DNA of 32,369 bases. It comes from WHSP01 sp964424945 (GTDB lineage: Bacteria; Gemmatimonadota; Gemmatimonadetes; Longimicrobiales; Longimicrobiaceae). Of the stretch, positions 23,257-30,868 are shown in pieces. Position 1 is the stretch's first letter; every line of letters starts with the position of its first letter. The translations under genes were made by a program, and so were the position numbers. The stretch lies in the NCBI GenBank assembly GCA_964424945.1, contig CAYRLB010000026.1, positions 1 through 32,369 of the forward strand. Direction: 5' to 3'. The notes under the pieces were generated by a model that was not told the origin of the DNA, made no database searches, and saw nothing but the letters and a program-made list of their open reading frames with translations.

Positions 23257-23634
23257 ATGAAAGATATTTCAGCTGAACGCACCGTGGTGCTCACGCTTTC
23301 GGGCCACGAGCCGGTCCCCGGGCGGGCCGATCTCGAGTTCAGGCCGCGGTCGGAGCGGATGACGCGAGGGGTGGCGTCGCTTGTGGGATTCACGCTTCTC
23401 GCGGTCGTGGTCGCCATCCTCCCGCCTCACATCCCTTGGGCGTTGATCGCCCTGGTCGCAGGTGGCATCGTCTCGGTCCGTAACTTCCGAGGGGTGTTCA
23501 CCGTCCGATCCTTCGAGGGTAACTGCCCTCGATGTGGCGCTGCTCTCACGATAGAACCCGGCGCCCGGATCAAGCCGCCACACGAGATGGACTGTTACAG
23601 CTGTCACTTCCATCCCATGCTGGAAGTACGCTGA
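23257..23634 (+). CDS. Small two-helix membrane protein with zinc ribbon
   Basis: This 125-residue protein, which I do not recognise as a named family, has a polar N-terminus of about 35 residues, two hydrophobic segments (GVASLVGFTLLAVVVAIL and WALIALVAGGIVSV), and a C-terminal zinc ribbon: C90-P-R-C93 and C113-Y-S-C116, with extra His at 117 and 119. The pattern C-x2-C-x19-C-x2-C suits a rubredoxin-like knuckle. ATG at 23257 is preceded by GGTAAG; ATG at 23245 also fits and would add four residues. No operon partner is near. It may sense metal or redox at the membrane, which is speculation. Confidence 0.6.
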   Translation: MKDISAERTVVLTLSGHEPVPGRADLEFRPRSERMTRGVASLVGFTLLAVVVAILPPHIPWALIALVAGGIVSVRNFRGVFTVRSFEGNCPRCGAALTIEPGARIKPPHEMDCYSCHFHPMLEVR

Positions 23635-23829
23635 GGCAAGACACTATCTGACGCGCTGCCGATGCGCGATCGGGGACGGAATGACGTCGCCTGCTGCATC
23701 TCCGGCTCCGGCCTGATCAGTTGCGTCTAAAGCAGCGTCCCGCGCACATATCGACATCGTTCGTGAGGTGACGCCCCGGCGACCGCATCATGCCGTCGCG
23801 GTTCCGTCCTTACGCCACCGAGTAAGTGA

Positions 23830-25365
23830 GTGTTGGTTCAAATGGTTCAGCCTGATTCTCTTCCACACGCATTCCTGGCGGCCGCTCACGCTACCCCCGC
23901 CAAGGCGTTTCTCCATTTCGAAGGCGACACGATCTCCTACGCCGATGCTCACCATGAGATCGTGCATGCGGCGGGGGCGCTGAGGCGTCTGGGCGTCCGC
24001 CGGGGCGACCGGGTCGGCCTCTACATGGAGAACTCCCCGGAGTTCGTGTTCAGCTATCTCGGGGCGCTCTGGCTCGGCGCGATTGCAGTCCCTGTCAACA
24101 TCCGTTATCGGCAGACCGAGCTGACGCATATCCTGGAGGATGCGGCCCCGCGGATTCTCATAACGGATGCCGCGGGTGAGACGGAGGCCGTCAATGCCGC
24201 TGCGCTTACGGCAGTCCGGGAGGATGTCGTCGTGCTCGAGCGCGGAGTCGGGTGGCGGAAGATGGAGGCGGGATCGGAGGGTCTGGAATCGCCCGTCCGC
24301 CTTACTGCGGATGATCCGGCCGTCCTCGGCTATACCTCCGGTACGACGGGGCGCAGCAAGGGGGCGATTCTCACACATGGCAACTTCTGCTCGAACAGCG
24401 TAGCCGTCACCACCGCCTGGGGATGGACCGCCGACGAACATCTTCTGCTTGTTCTGCCACTCTTTCATACGCATGGCCTCTGCGTAGGGCTGCACGGGAC
24501 GATCATCCAGGGGTCGACAATCACGCTCAGGAAGGGGTTCGACCCGGCCGCCGTTCTTCAGATGCTGGCGGGCGGGGAGATAACGATGTTCTTCGGCGTT
24601 CCGACGATGTATTCGAGGCTCATTGCCGAGGCGCGTCGCGAGGGTGCAGCGCCAGGCGGCGTGCGACTCTTCGTTTCGGGGTCAGCGCCACTCAGCCCGC
24701 AGACCCTCGAGGAGTTCGAGGAGATCTTCGGCCATCGTATTCTCGAGCGGTACGGGATGACCGAAACGGTGATGAATCTGGGGAATCCCCTGACGGGGGA
24801 TCGCCGGGCCGGGTCGGTGGGAATGCCCTTCCCCGGTATCGAGCTGCGCATCGCGGACCCGGTTTCGGATAGGGCGCTCCAGGCGGGGGAGATCGGAGAG
24901 ATCCAGCTTCGGGGACCGAACATCTGCCTGGGTTACTGGAACAACCCGGACGCCTCGGCCGACGTCCGCACCGCCGACGGCTGGTTCCGCACGGGGGACC
25001 TCGGCTACACGGATGAGTCGGGATACACCTTCCTCACCGGCCGGGCAAAGGACCTCATCATCTCGGGTGGGTTCAATGTTTATCCGCGCGAGGTGGAAGA
25101 GACGCTGGAGAGTCACCCAGCGGTCGGCACCGCGGTGGTTCTCGGCCTGCCCGACGACGATCTCGGCGAGCGCGTCGTGGCTGCTGTGACGCTGCTCGCG
25201 CCCGTCGGGGCCGAGGAGCTCCGGGCCTTCTGCGGGGAGCAGCTCGCGGGTTTCAAGAAGCCGCGCGAGATCCACCAGATCGAGGCACCTCCTCGGAACG
25301 CGATGGGGAAGATCCAGAAGCATCTGCTTCGCGAGACGCTCGGAAGCGGAACGCTGCTGTCCTGA
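23830..25365 (+). CDS. AMP-forming acyl-CoA synthetase, malonyl-CoA synthetase (MatB)-like
   Basis: This 511-residue adenylate-forming ligase activates a carboxylic acid with ATP and CoA. The AMP signature is YTSGTTGRSKGAILTHGN. Further motifs are RLFVSGSAPL, ILERYGMTET, GWFRTGDLGYTDESG, GRAKDLIISGGFNVYPREVEE and the C-terminal lysine in RNAMGKIQKHLLRE. LPLFHTHGLCVGLHG, RLFVSGSAPLSP followed by GHRILERYGMTETVMNLGNPL closely resemble malonyl-CoA synthetase as I recall it, rather than long-chain enzymes. The substrate therefore may be malonate or methylmalonate, but a medium-chain fatty acid is possible. Start codons GTG 23830, TTG 23833 and ATG 23842 are all open; ATG 23842 gives the most usual N-terminus. 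Confidence 0.85.
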   Translation: MLVQMVQPDSLPHAFLAAAHATPAKAFLHFEGDTISYADAHHEIVHAAGALRRLGVRRGDRVGLYMENSPEFVFSYLGALWLGAIAVPVNIRYRQTELTHILEDAAPRILITDAAGETEAVNAAALTAVREDVVVLERGVGWRKMEAGSEGLESPVRLTADDPAVLGYTSGTTGRSKGAILTHGNFCSNSVAVTTAWGWTADEHLLLVLPLFHTHGLCVGLHGTIIQGSTITLRKGFDPAAVLQMLAGGEITMFFGVPTMYSRLIAEARREGAAPGGVRLFVSGSAPLSPQTLEEFEEIFGHRILERYGMTETVMNLGNPLTGDRRAGSVGMPFPGIELRIADPVSDRALQAGEIGEIQLRGPNICLGYWNNPDASADVRTADGWFRTGDLGYTDESGYTFLTGRAKDLIISGGFNVYPREVEETLESHPAVGTAVVLGLPDDDLGERVVAAVTLLAPVGAEELRAFCGEQLAGFKKPREIHQIEAPPRNAMGKIQKHLLRETLGSGTLLS

Positions 25366-25448
25366 GACGAACCGGACCCGCTCCAGGCGTTCTGGTGAGG
25401 GAACCTTTTCCACCATGATGGATACCGGCGATCCGTAAGCACGCCAGG

Positions 25449-25529
25449 CCCAGGGTTCCCCTTTCCCGCTGAGGCGGGTCCGGCGCCCTGGGTGAAGGGG
25501 ATTCTTCGCCGTCCTCCGTCGCAGGACGG
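25449..25529. promoter_or_regulatory. Two hairpins between the ligase and exporter genes
   Basis: First, CCCAGGG (25449-25455) pairs with CCCTGGG (25486-25492) and encloses an inner stem CCCGC (25465-25469) with GCGGG (25474-25478). Second, CCGTCCT (25509-25515) pairs with AGGACGG (25523-25529), loop of 7. Neither has a strong T-run. They may end the ligase transcript or form a structured leader of the exporter gene. Confidence 0.45.
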
Positions 25530-25620
25530 TTGGTAGAAGCTGGATTCCGGTTACTGGAAGCGCGAGCCGACGCCTCCGGAGTCGGATGGTCATCATCGGG
25601 ACGAAGAGTCGAAGCTCCAC

Positions 25621-27126
25621 TTGCAGGAAGTCACTACAAAACGCGCTCTGGTATTCACCGGGCTGCTCCTGGCGATGTTCATGGCGGCCGTCGAGGCCAC
25701 GATCGTGGCGACCGCGATGCCAAGCATCGCTGCGGAACTCGGTGGGTTCGCGATCTACAGCTGGGTGTTCTCCTCCTTCCTGCTCATGCAGGCGGTGACG
25801 ATCCCCATCTCCGGAAAGATTTCGGATGTCCTTGGCCGGAAGCCCGTCTTCATCGGCGGCATTCTGATCTTCCTGGTCGGATCCGTACTCTGCGGTCTCG
25901 CCCACTCGATGGGTGCGCTGATCGGCTACCGATTCCTTCAGGGGTTCGGCGCGGGAGCCGTGCAGCCGATCGCCGTCACCCTCGCCGGCGACCTTTATTC
26001 GCTCGAGGAGCGGGGTCGCATCCAGGGTTACATGTCCGGGCTCTGGGGCATCTCGTCCATTCTCGGCCCGCTGGCCGGCGGCCTGATCGTCCACAGCATC
26101 GGCTGGCAGTGGATCTTCTGGATCAACATTCCCTTCGGCTTCGCGGCGATCGCGCTGATCGCAATCTTCCTTCACGAGAAGGTCGAGAAGGGCGAAAAGA
26201 AGCCGATCGACCTGCCGGGCGGCGTGCTCCTCCTTGTTGCTGTGAGCAGCCTGATGCTGGGGCTGACGCAGATCGGAACATGGTCCCCCATCTCGCTGAT
26301 CTCGCTTGCGGTGGTTTCGGCTCTGGCGTTCCACGGCTTCATCCGTCAGGAGATACGGGCGCCGGATCCTCTGATGCACGTCGAGCTCTGGCGGAACGGC
26401 CTGATCCGCTATGCCAACGTCTCCGCGCTTCTGTCGGGAACGATCATGATCGGGCTGATCAGCTTCCTCCCGACATATGTTCAGGGGGTGAAGGGCGGGT
26501 CCCCTCTGGTCGGAGGGTTTACCCTCTCGATGATGACGCTCGGGTGGCCGATCGCGGCCTTCCTGGCGGGATCGCGGCTGGCAAGGCTCGGCATCGTCCG
26601 GTTCGTCCGCGGAGGAGGCTTTGCCCTGCTGCTGGGAACGCTCATCATTGCAGGATTCTCAGGTAGCGCGACTCTCATCGTCGGGGCCGGCTCCTTCGTG
26701 GTGGGCATCGGCCTCGGGCTGGTGAACACAACCACGCTGGTGGCGATCCAGTCCTCGGTCAGCTGGGGCCAGCGCGGCGTGGCAACGGCTTCGAATCTGT
26801 TGATGCGAATCCTCGGAAATGCAGTCGGTGCTGCACTTTACGGCGGACTGCTCAACTTCCGGATGAGGGACTGGCTGCGGCGGGAGGGGCTGGAGGATCA
26901 GGTATCGATGGCAGATCTCCAGAGCTTGCTGGGTGGCGAGTCTGCAGCGGCAGGTGGCCTCGAGATGGGAATGATGGAGATGCTGAGAGATGGGCTCGCG
27001 GGCGGCCTTCACATGGTGTTCTGGGGGATCTCCCTGATGGCCGCGGTCACGCTGTTCATCACCTGGAAGATCCCGGAGCTCCGGCGCCAGGCTGAACCGC
27101 CGGCCGTCCCGGCAATGGCGGAGTAG
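25621..27126 (+). CDS. MFS drug exporter, DHA2 (EmrB/QacA, 14-helix) type
   Basis: This 501-residue polytopic protein moves small molecules out of the cell by proton antiport. The first segment (ALVFTGLLLAMFMAAVEATIVATAMP) has the D/E-x-T-I-V-x-x-A-x-P pattern of DHA2 members, with Glu in place of the usual Asp. GKISDVLGRKPVFIGG is motif A, and GLWGISSILGPLAGG is motif C of drug exporters. WQWIFWINIPFG is the standard segment after it. About 14 hydrophobic segments can be traced, with the C-terminal FITWKIPELRRQ end. The start is TTG at 25621, without a strong Shine-Dalgarno. It stands alone: no TetR-type regulator or membrane-fusion partner is adjacent. A perfect hairpin follows the stop. 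Confidence 0.92.
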   Translation: MQEVTTKRALVFTGLLLAMFMAAVEATIVATAMPSIAAELGGFAIYSWVFSSFLLMQAVTIPISGKISDVLGRKPVFIGGILIFLVGSVLCGLAHSMGALIGYRFLQGFGAGAVQPIAVTLAGDLYSLEERGRIQGYMSGLWGISSILGPLAGGLIVHSIGWQWIFWINIPFGFAAIALIAIFLHEKVEKGEKKPIDLPGGVLLLVAVSSLMLGLTQIGTWSPISLISLAVVSALAFHGFIRQEIRAPDPLMHVELWRNGLIRYANVSALLSGTIMIGLISFLPTYVQGVKGGSPLVGGFTLSMMTLGWPIAAFLAGSRLARLGIVRFVRGGGFALLLGTLIIAGFSGSATLIVGAGSFVVGIGLGLVNTTTLVAIQSSVSWGQRGVATASNLLMRILGNAVGAALYGGLLNFRMRDWLRREGLEDQVSMADLQSLLGGESAAAGGLEMGMMEMLRDGLAGGLHMVFWGISLMAAVTLFITWKIPELRRQAEPPAVPAMAE

Positions 27127-27211
27127 GTTGTGCGCGGTCGGCGGGATCGGCCGTGGGTACCGTTCAGGCGGCATGACTGGAGTGCGCCGGGTGTGACAGA
27201 GGGCAAACGCA

Positions 27212-27257
27212 GAAGGGCAGAAAGGGGCGCTCTCCGGAGCGCCCCTTTCTGCCCTTC
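27212..27257. terminator. Strong bidirectional hairpin after the exporter gene
   Basis: A 21-bp perfect stem (27212-27232 with 27237-27257) closes on the loop TCCG flanked by C and G, which is a UNCG-type tetraloop. Such loops are unusually stable. It sits between converging genes and can fold on either strand. T content after it is modest (TTCC on the plus side). Confidence 0.8.
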
Positions 27258-27308
27258 CCTCCGCCCGAACGCGCGACCATGTCGCGCCTATCGTGTGGGC
27301 CCGGCTCC

Positions 27309-27359
27309 CTTACCTGAAGACTGAGCCGTTTACAGGTAAGCCGTCATGCAGGTAAGCCG
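27309..27359. repeat. One left arm with two matching right arms, and direct repeats
   Basis: CTTACCTG (27309-27316) is the inverse of CAGGTAAG, which occurs at 27333-27340 and again at 27349-27356. Both lie in an 11-bp direct repeat CAGGTAAGCCG (27333-27343, 27349-27359). Outside these CTGAGCC (27321-27327) and GGCTCAG (27373-27379) are inverse. This lies just downstream of the LPMO-like gene on its own strand and could make alternative 3' hairpins. Confidence 0.55.
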
Positions 27360-27375
27360 ACACAGGCGTACAGGC

Positions 27376-28068
27376 TCAGATCGTATCCCGCCGACGCGTC
27401 AGATTTCTCCGGACGAATCCGGCGCCCGCTAGGAGCAGCACGGTCGGAAGCGCAATGGAGGCGGCGCGGGTGCCACCAGCTTCGTCTGCCGCCACGTCCA
27501 CTGCCGAGGCTGACGCACCCCCCGGCCGCAGAGCGATGTCGGCGCAGGCGTAGTAGAGGTCGTCATTCCCGCCAGGCTCACCCGAGTTCCCGCCGAACCC
27601 GTTGCCACCCTTGTCGTACATCACCTGGATGAGCTGCAGGACGCCATTCTCGGTCGGCTCATCCGGGAAGGTGATCTCGACCTCCTGAATCGCTTCATCA
27701 GCGTCCTCGATGCCGTCGACGAGGATGTACGGATAGTCATTGTCGATGTCGTCCACCGCGATCGGGTCGCGGAAATCTTCACCATTCGGATTGAAGGCGA
27801 TCCGATAGTGGCTGGGATGGTCGACCGTCTCCCGAATGATAACCCTGATCGTCTCTCCCGGGCTGAAAACGGAGACATGATCCCCACGGGGGACCGGACA
27901 GGGGCCCGTTTTCTGAGGCGACCGAATCACACAGTCGGGCCCAATCCGCGACACCGGGAAGTCCATGCAGATGTGGGCAGCGGCAGGCGTCGGCGTGGCA
28001 AATAGAGCGACGACTCCTCCGATGGCGAAGAGGCCGCCCAGACCGATCTTGAAGTTCATCAGATTCAT
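27376..28068 (-). CDS. Secreted polysaccharide-monooxygenase-like protein with C-terminal membrane anchor
   Basis: This 230-residue protein has a signal peptide with likely cleavage at PAAA|HICMDF, which would leave His32 as the mature N-terminus. Lytic polysaccharide monooxygenases (LPMO) need exactly such an N-terminal His to hold copper with a second His. Candidates for the second are H84 or H87 in VDHPSHYRIAF. SPQKTGPCP after the start and YYACADIAL (C175) near the end resemble the LPMO-like group often called SCE4755 family; C34, C46, C57 and C175 may make two disulfides. After a Ser/Ala/Gly-rich linker the end is a hydrophobic segment ALPTVLLLAGAGFVRR with basic tail, like a sorting anchor but without PEP or LPXTG. 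The ATG at 28068 was chosen for the signal peptide; upstream sequence is not protein-like. Confidence 0.72.
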   Translation of the reverse strand: MNLMNFKIGLGGLFAIGGVVALFATPTPAAAHICMDFPVSRIGPDCVIRSPQKTGPCPVPRGDHVSVFSPGETIRVIIRETVDHPSHYRIAFNPNGEDFRDPIAVDDIDNDYPYILVDGIEDADEAIQEVEITFPDEPTENGVLQLIQVMYDKGGNGFGGNSGEPGGNDDLYYACADIALRPGGASASAVDVAADEAGGTRAASIALPTVLLLAGAGFVRRNLTRRRDTI

Positions 28069-28339
28069 GCCGGGAAAAAGGTGACGTTGAGCTTGGAGAC
28101 CGTGCAAGACTTCAAATCTCCGTGCGATCGTCACGGATGGAAGGTGCGGGTCAGGCCCACGTGCAGCGACTTCTTTATTCAGACCCCTTTGGCGAGCATC
28201 CGTTCCGGCGTCGTCGGGGCATGCGGCCGACGAGGGCGTATTCTCCTCACCCTCTCCCTCCCTGCCGCAGCGCCGGTCCATGAAGCACCCGGTCGGACGC
28301 AGGACGCCTCCGCCGGTTCTCGTCTTCGTGATTCCGCTG
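28069..28339. other. Intergenic region between LPMO-like and Ig-repeat genes
   Basis: This 271-nt gap carries no gene that I can support. It should contain the promoter of the LPMO-like gene and the end of the Ig-repeat transcript, which run in the same direction. No clear promoter or terminator was found by eye. Confidence 0.5.
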
Positions 28340-30490
28340 CTAAGGGACAGCCGTCGCGGTAAAGGCGCCGAGCAGTACCCCGCGCTGCCCTGCCTCGAAG
28401 TCGTATGTGTACAGCTCGAGCCTCTGCGGGCCCGGGGTTGTGCCGAGACTCCAGTAATTCCGCGTTATGCCCTCGGCGGTGGACGAGGTCACCGCCACGA
28501 AGGGCAACCCATCACCCTCCCAGTAGATGAAGGCGTTCGCCACTGGATTCCCGTCGGAGTCGATCACGCGGGCGACCATCTGCTGGTCGAGCTCGTACCC
28601 TGGCGTCCCCCTCTGCCGATCTCCCGATACGATCTCTATGCCCACGGGAACGCCCGGGGCGCCTGCCGGGGTGACCCGAACCGTCACCTCCCTCGTCACA
28701 CCTTCGGCCGACGCCCGGATCCTTGCCTCTCCGACCGAAATCCCACGCACACTTCCGTCAGCGGCCACGGTCGCGATCGACGGGTCGCGGCTCGACCACG
28801 CGATCACGGCGTCGTGAACGACAGCGCCCTCGGCGTCGAGGGGTGAGGCACTGAGTCGCACGCTCGATCCCACTTTGAGCGAAGGCGCCGAAGGGGTGAC
28901 GGTGATCGAGGCGACGGGGTTTCGTGGCGGCGGAATGACGCGCACGGTGACCTGACGCGAGACCCCCTCAGCCGTCGCCCGGACCACAGCCGTACCCAGG
29001 CCGATGGCGCGGACAGAGCCTGAAGAAGTCACCGTCGCCACCGAGGGGTCCAGAGAGGTCCAGGAGATGGGCACACCGGTGAGCGCCCGACCATCTTCAT
29101 CCCGCAGCACCGCCGTAAGAGCAAGCGCCTCACCGATGACGACCTCGGGGTTTGCGGGTGAAAGGGAGATCGTCGCCACCCGCTTTCGAACCGAAGCCGA
29201 AAAGGCGATCTCACTGCATCCGATGGTGGCCGCCATCGTCTGGGTCCCGGCGACATTCCCTGGTGTCCACCGCGCCGAAGCTTCGCCGGCCGCGTCACTG
29301 ACGGTCGTCGATGGCGCTACGGTACCCGGACCCCTCCACGATACCTCGGCGCCGGCGATCGGCCGCCCCTGCGTGTCGGCGACGCGTACGACCAGAGGCG
29401 CACCGAGCGCCACGCCGGAAACACCGGATTGGCCATTCCCCCGAACGATGGCGAGCCGGGCCACGGGACAGGCAGTGGCGGTCACGTCGAAGATCGCCGC
29501 CGCCATGGCGTCCACGGTCGCGAGGATCTGGTGGGCTCCTGCCACCCGGCCCACCGTGAAAATGGCTTCTGCCCCGCCATCGGAATTCGTGATCGAGATC
29601 GGCGGCGCCAGCGTCCCGGATCGGGGATCGGCCGACCATGTGACAGCCGCGCCCGCTATCGGCCGACCCGTCGATGTCAGCAGCCGGACCCGCAGGGGAG
29701 CGGACAGCGCTCGACCCACCGGCCCGGTTTGCCCATCTCCACCTGTGATGACGAGCGAAACGTTCCTCGGGAGGGCGACAGATGCCACGATCTCCGCCCG
29801 CGCCGAAGGCCCAGCCGCCGCTTCGAGCACATGCCCGGCCCCGAGGACGGACCCGAGCGTCCAGGTGGCCCGGCTCGTCGCCCGCGAATCCGTCACAGAC
29901 GACAATGGCTGCACACTCCCACCCCCCGATCGGACAGTCCAGCGGACCGGCACCCCCGGCAGAAGATTTCCATACTGATCACTCACGACCACCTCGATCG
30001 GCTCCGGGAGCACTCCCCCGGCCTGACCGCTCCTCGGCGCCGGATCCGTGAACGTAACGACGGCGGGAAGATCCGGGCGACCCACTCCCTGCGCCCCTGC
30101 CCATACCGCCGACTCGACGGCAGGACCGACCGCACGAACTTCGATCTTCTGGATCGCATGCGCCGTCGTTCCCAGGATCCAGCGGGACGTCGCGCGCCCC
30201 TCCTCGTCGGTCTCGGTGCTGGTGTCCTCGAGTCGGCCCTCCCCGGCGGTAACCCGGAACTCGATGGGTTGGTTCGGAAGGGGGTTCCCGTGCTGGTCCG
30301 TGACCCGTACGGCCACGGGTTCGGCAAGGCTCTGGCCGACGGTGCCGATCTGGCCGTTACCCGCAACGACTTCCACGCGGCCGGGCCGTGGAATCTCCGG
30401 CACCGATACGCGATTATCACACGCGGCGAACGTCAGTAGAAAGACATTGAAGAGACCGATGGAGCGTCTCCAGCCAGATATAGGTCTCAT
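28340..30490 (-). CDS. Surface lipoprotein of Ig-like (Big_1 and Big_2) repeats
   Basis: This 716-residue protein has a signal peptide and lipobox FAAC (Cys24). Four Big_1/invasin-like units follow, with starts near residues 39, 147, 246 and 346, marked by GNGQxGxxGxxLxxPxxVRVxDxxGxPxxG patterns. Next come two Big_2-like units (about 437-515 and 525-605), each with the SxxPSxATVxxxGxVxxxxxGxAxxxA pattern, and a last Big_1-like unit from about 613 to the end. The repeats are diverged, so the array is old and not a recent duplication. It is a rod-like adhesin or cell-surface scaffold by analogy. It has no enzymatic domain and no anchor other than the lipid. It lies between the LPMO-like gene and the barrel gene, all on the minus strand. 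Confidence 0.88.
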   Translation of the reverse strand: MRPISGWRRSIGLFNVFLLTFAACDNRVSVPEIPRPGRVEVVAGNGQIGTVGQSLAEPVAVRVTDQHGNPLPNQPIEFRVTAGEGRLEDTSTETDEEGRATSRWILGTTAHAIQKIEVRAVGPAVESAVWAGAQGVGRPDLPAVVTFTDPAPRSGQAGGVLPEPIEVVVSDQYGNLLPGVPVRWTVRSGGGSVQPLSSVTDSRATSRATWTLGSVLGAGHVLEAAAGPSARAEIVASVALPRNVSLVITGGDGQTGPVGRALSAPLRVRLLTSTGRPIAGAAVTWSADPRSGTLAPPISITNSDGGAEAIFTVGRVAGAHQILATVDAMAAAIFDVTATACPVARLAIVRGNGQSGVSGVALGAPLVVRVADTQGRPIAGAEVSWRGPGTVAPSTTVSDAAGEASARWTPGNVAGTQTMAATIGCSEIAFSASVRKRVATISLSPANPEVVIGEALALTAVLRDEDGRALTGVPISWTSLDPSVATVTSSGSVRAIGLGTAVVRATAEGVSRQVTVRVIPPPRNPVASITVTPSAPSLKVGSSVRLSASPLDAEGAVVHDAVIAWSSRDPSIATVAADGSVRGISVGEARIRASAEGVTREVTVRVTPAGAPGVPVGIEIVSGDRQRGTPGYELDQQMVARVIDSDGNPVANAFIYWEGDGLPFVAVTSSTAEGITRNYWSLGTTPGPQRLELYTYDFEAGQRGVLLGAFTATAVP

Positions 30491-30868
30491 TCAGAAGGAA
30501 CAGATCAAACGCGGCCGTTGCCGCACATCAGCACCACATCGACCGAGGGCCGTTTCGCGACAGAGGGACAAACGGGGAGGCTAATCGGACGGAGATGGAC
30601 AGGCAATAGAGAGGGAAGCCCGCCGATCGCCTGGAAAGCCCGTCAGCCGCCGGGCGCCGGAAGCGGGATGCCGTCGAGCAGCTTCATTCCTGGTCGGAAG
30701 CGCCGAACACCGCGCCTCGACGAGGGATACGCTTCCCCAGGAGGCGCGAGCCGGGTGCGCGGGAAGAAGAAGATCCTCGAAAGAAGCAGGGTTCGCCAGT
30801 CTTCTCGACCGACGAACCCTGCTTATCCATCTATCTCCCTGCGAAGCGGCGAAGCTCGCCGCCCCGGA
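30491..30868. other. Intergenic region between Ig-repeat and barrel genes
   Basis: This 378-nt gap has no gene I can support. It contains the terminator hairpin of the barrel gene (30784-30824) and a small GC hairpin (GCGGC at 30511-30515 with GCCGC at 30520-30524) close to the Ig-repeat start. The promoter for the Ig-repeat gene should be here, but no box is evident. Confidence 0.5.
30784..30824 (-). terminator. Intrinsic terminator of the outer-membrane barrel gene
   Basis: A 12-bp perfect stem (30784-30795 with 30813-30824) with a 17-nt loop lies about 45 nt downstream of the gene's stop. On the transcribed strand it is followed by a pyrimidine-rich CTTTCG and further TTCTTCTT, a weak U-tract. 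This fits a rho-independent terminator. Confidence 0.7.

Noticed and set aside
24682..26379. A 565-residue open frame on the minus strand
   Set aside because: It is antisense to the acyl-CoA ligase and to the exporter, both clear genes, and runs across their intergenic region without any domain signal.
29004..30439. Two 320-340 residue plus-strand open frames across the Ig-repeat gene
   Set aside because: They are antisense to the repeat lipoprotein, and their apparent internal similarity only mirrors its repeats.
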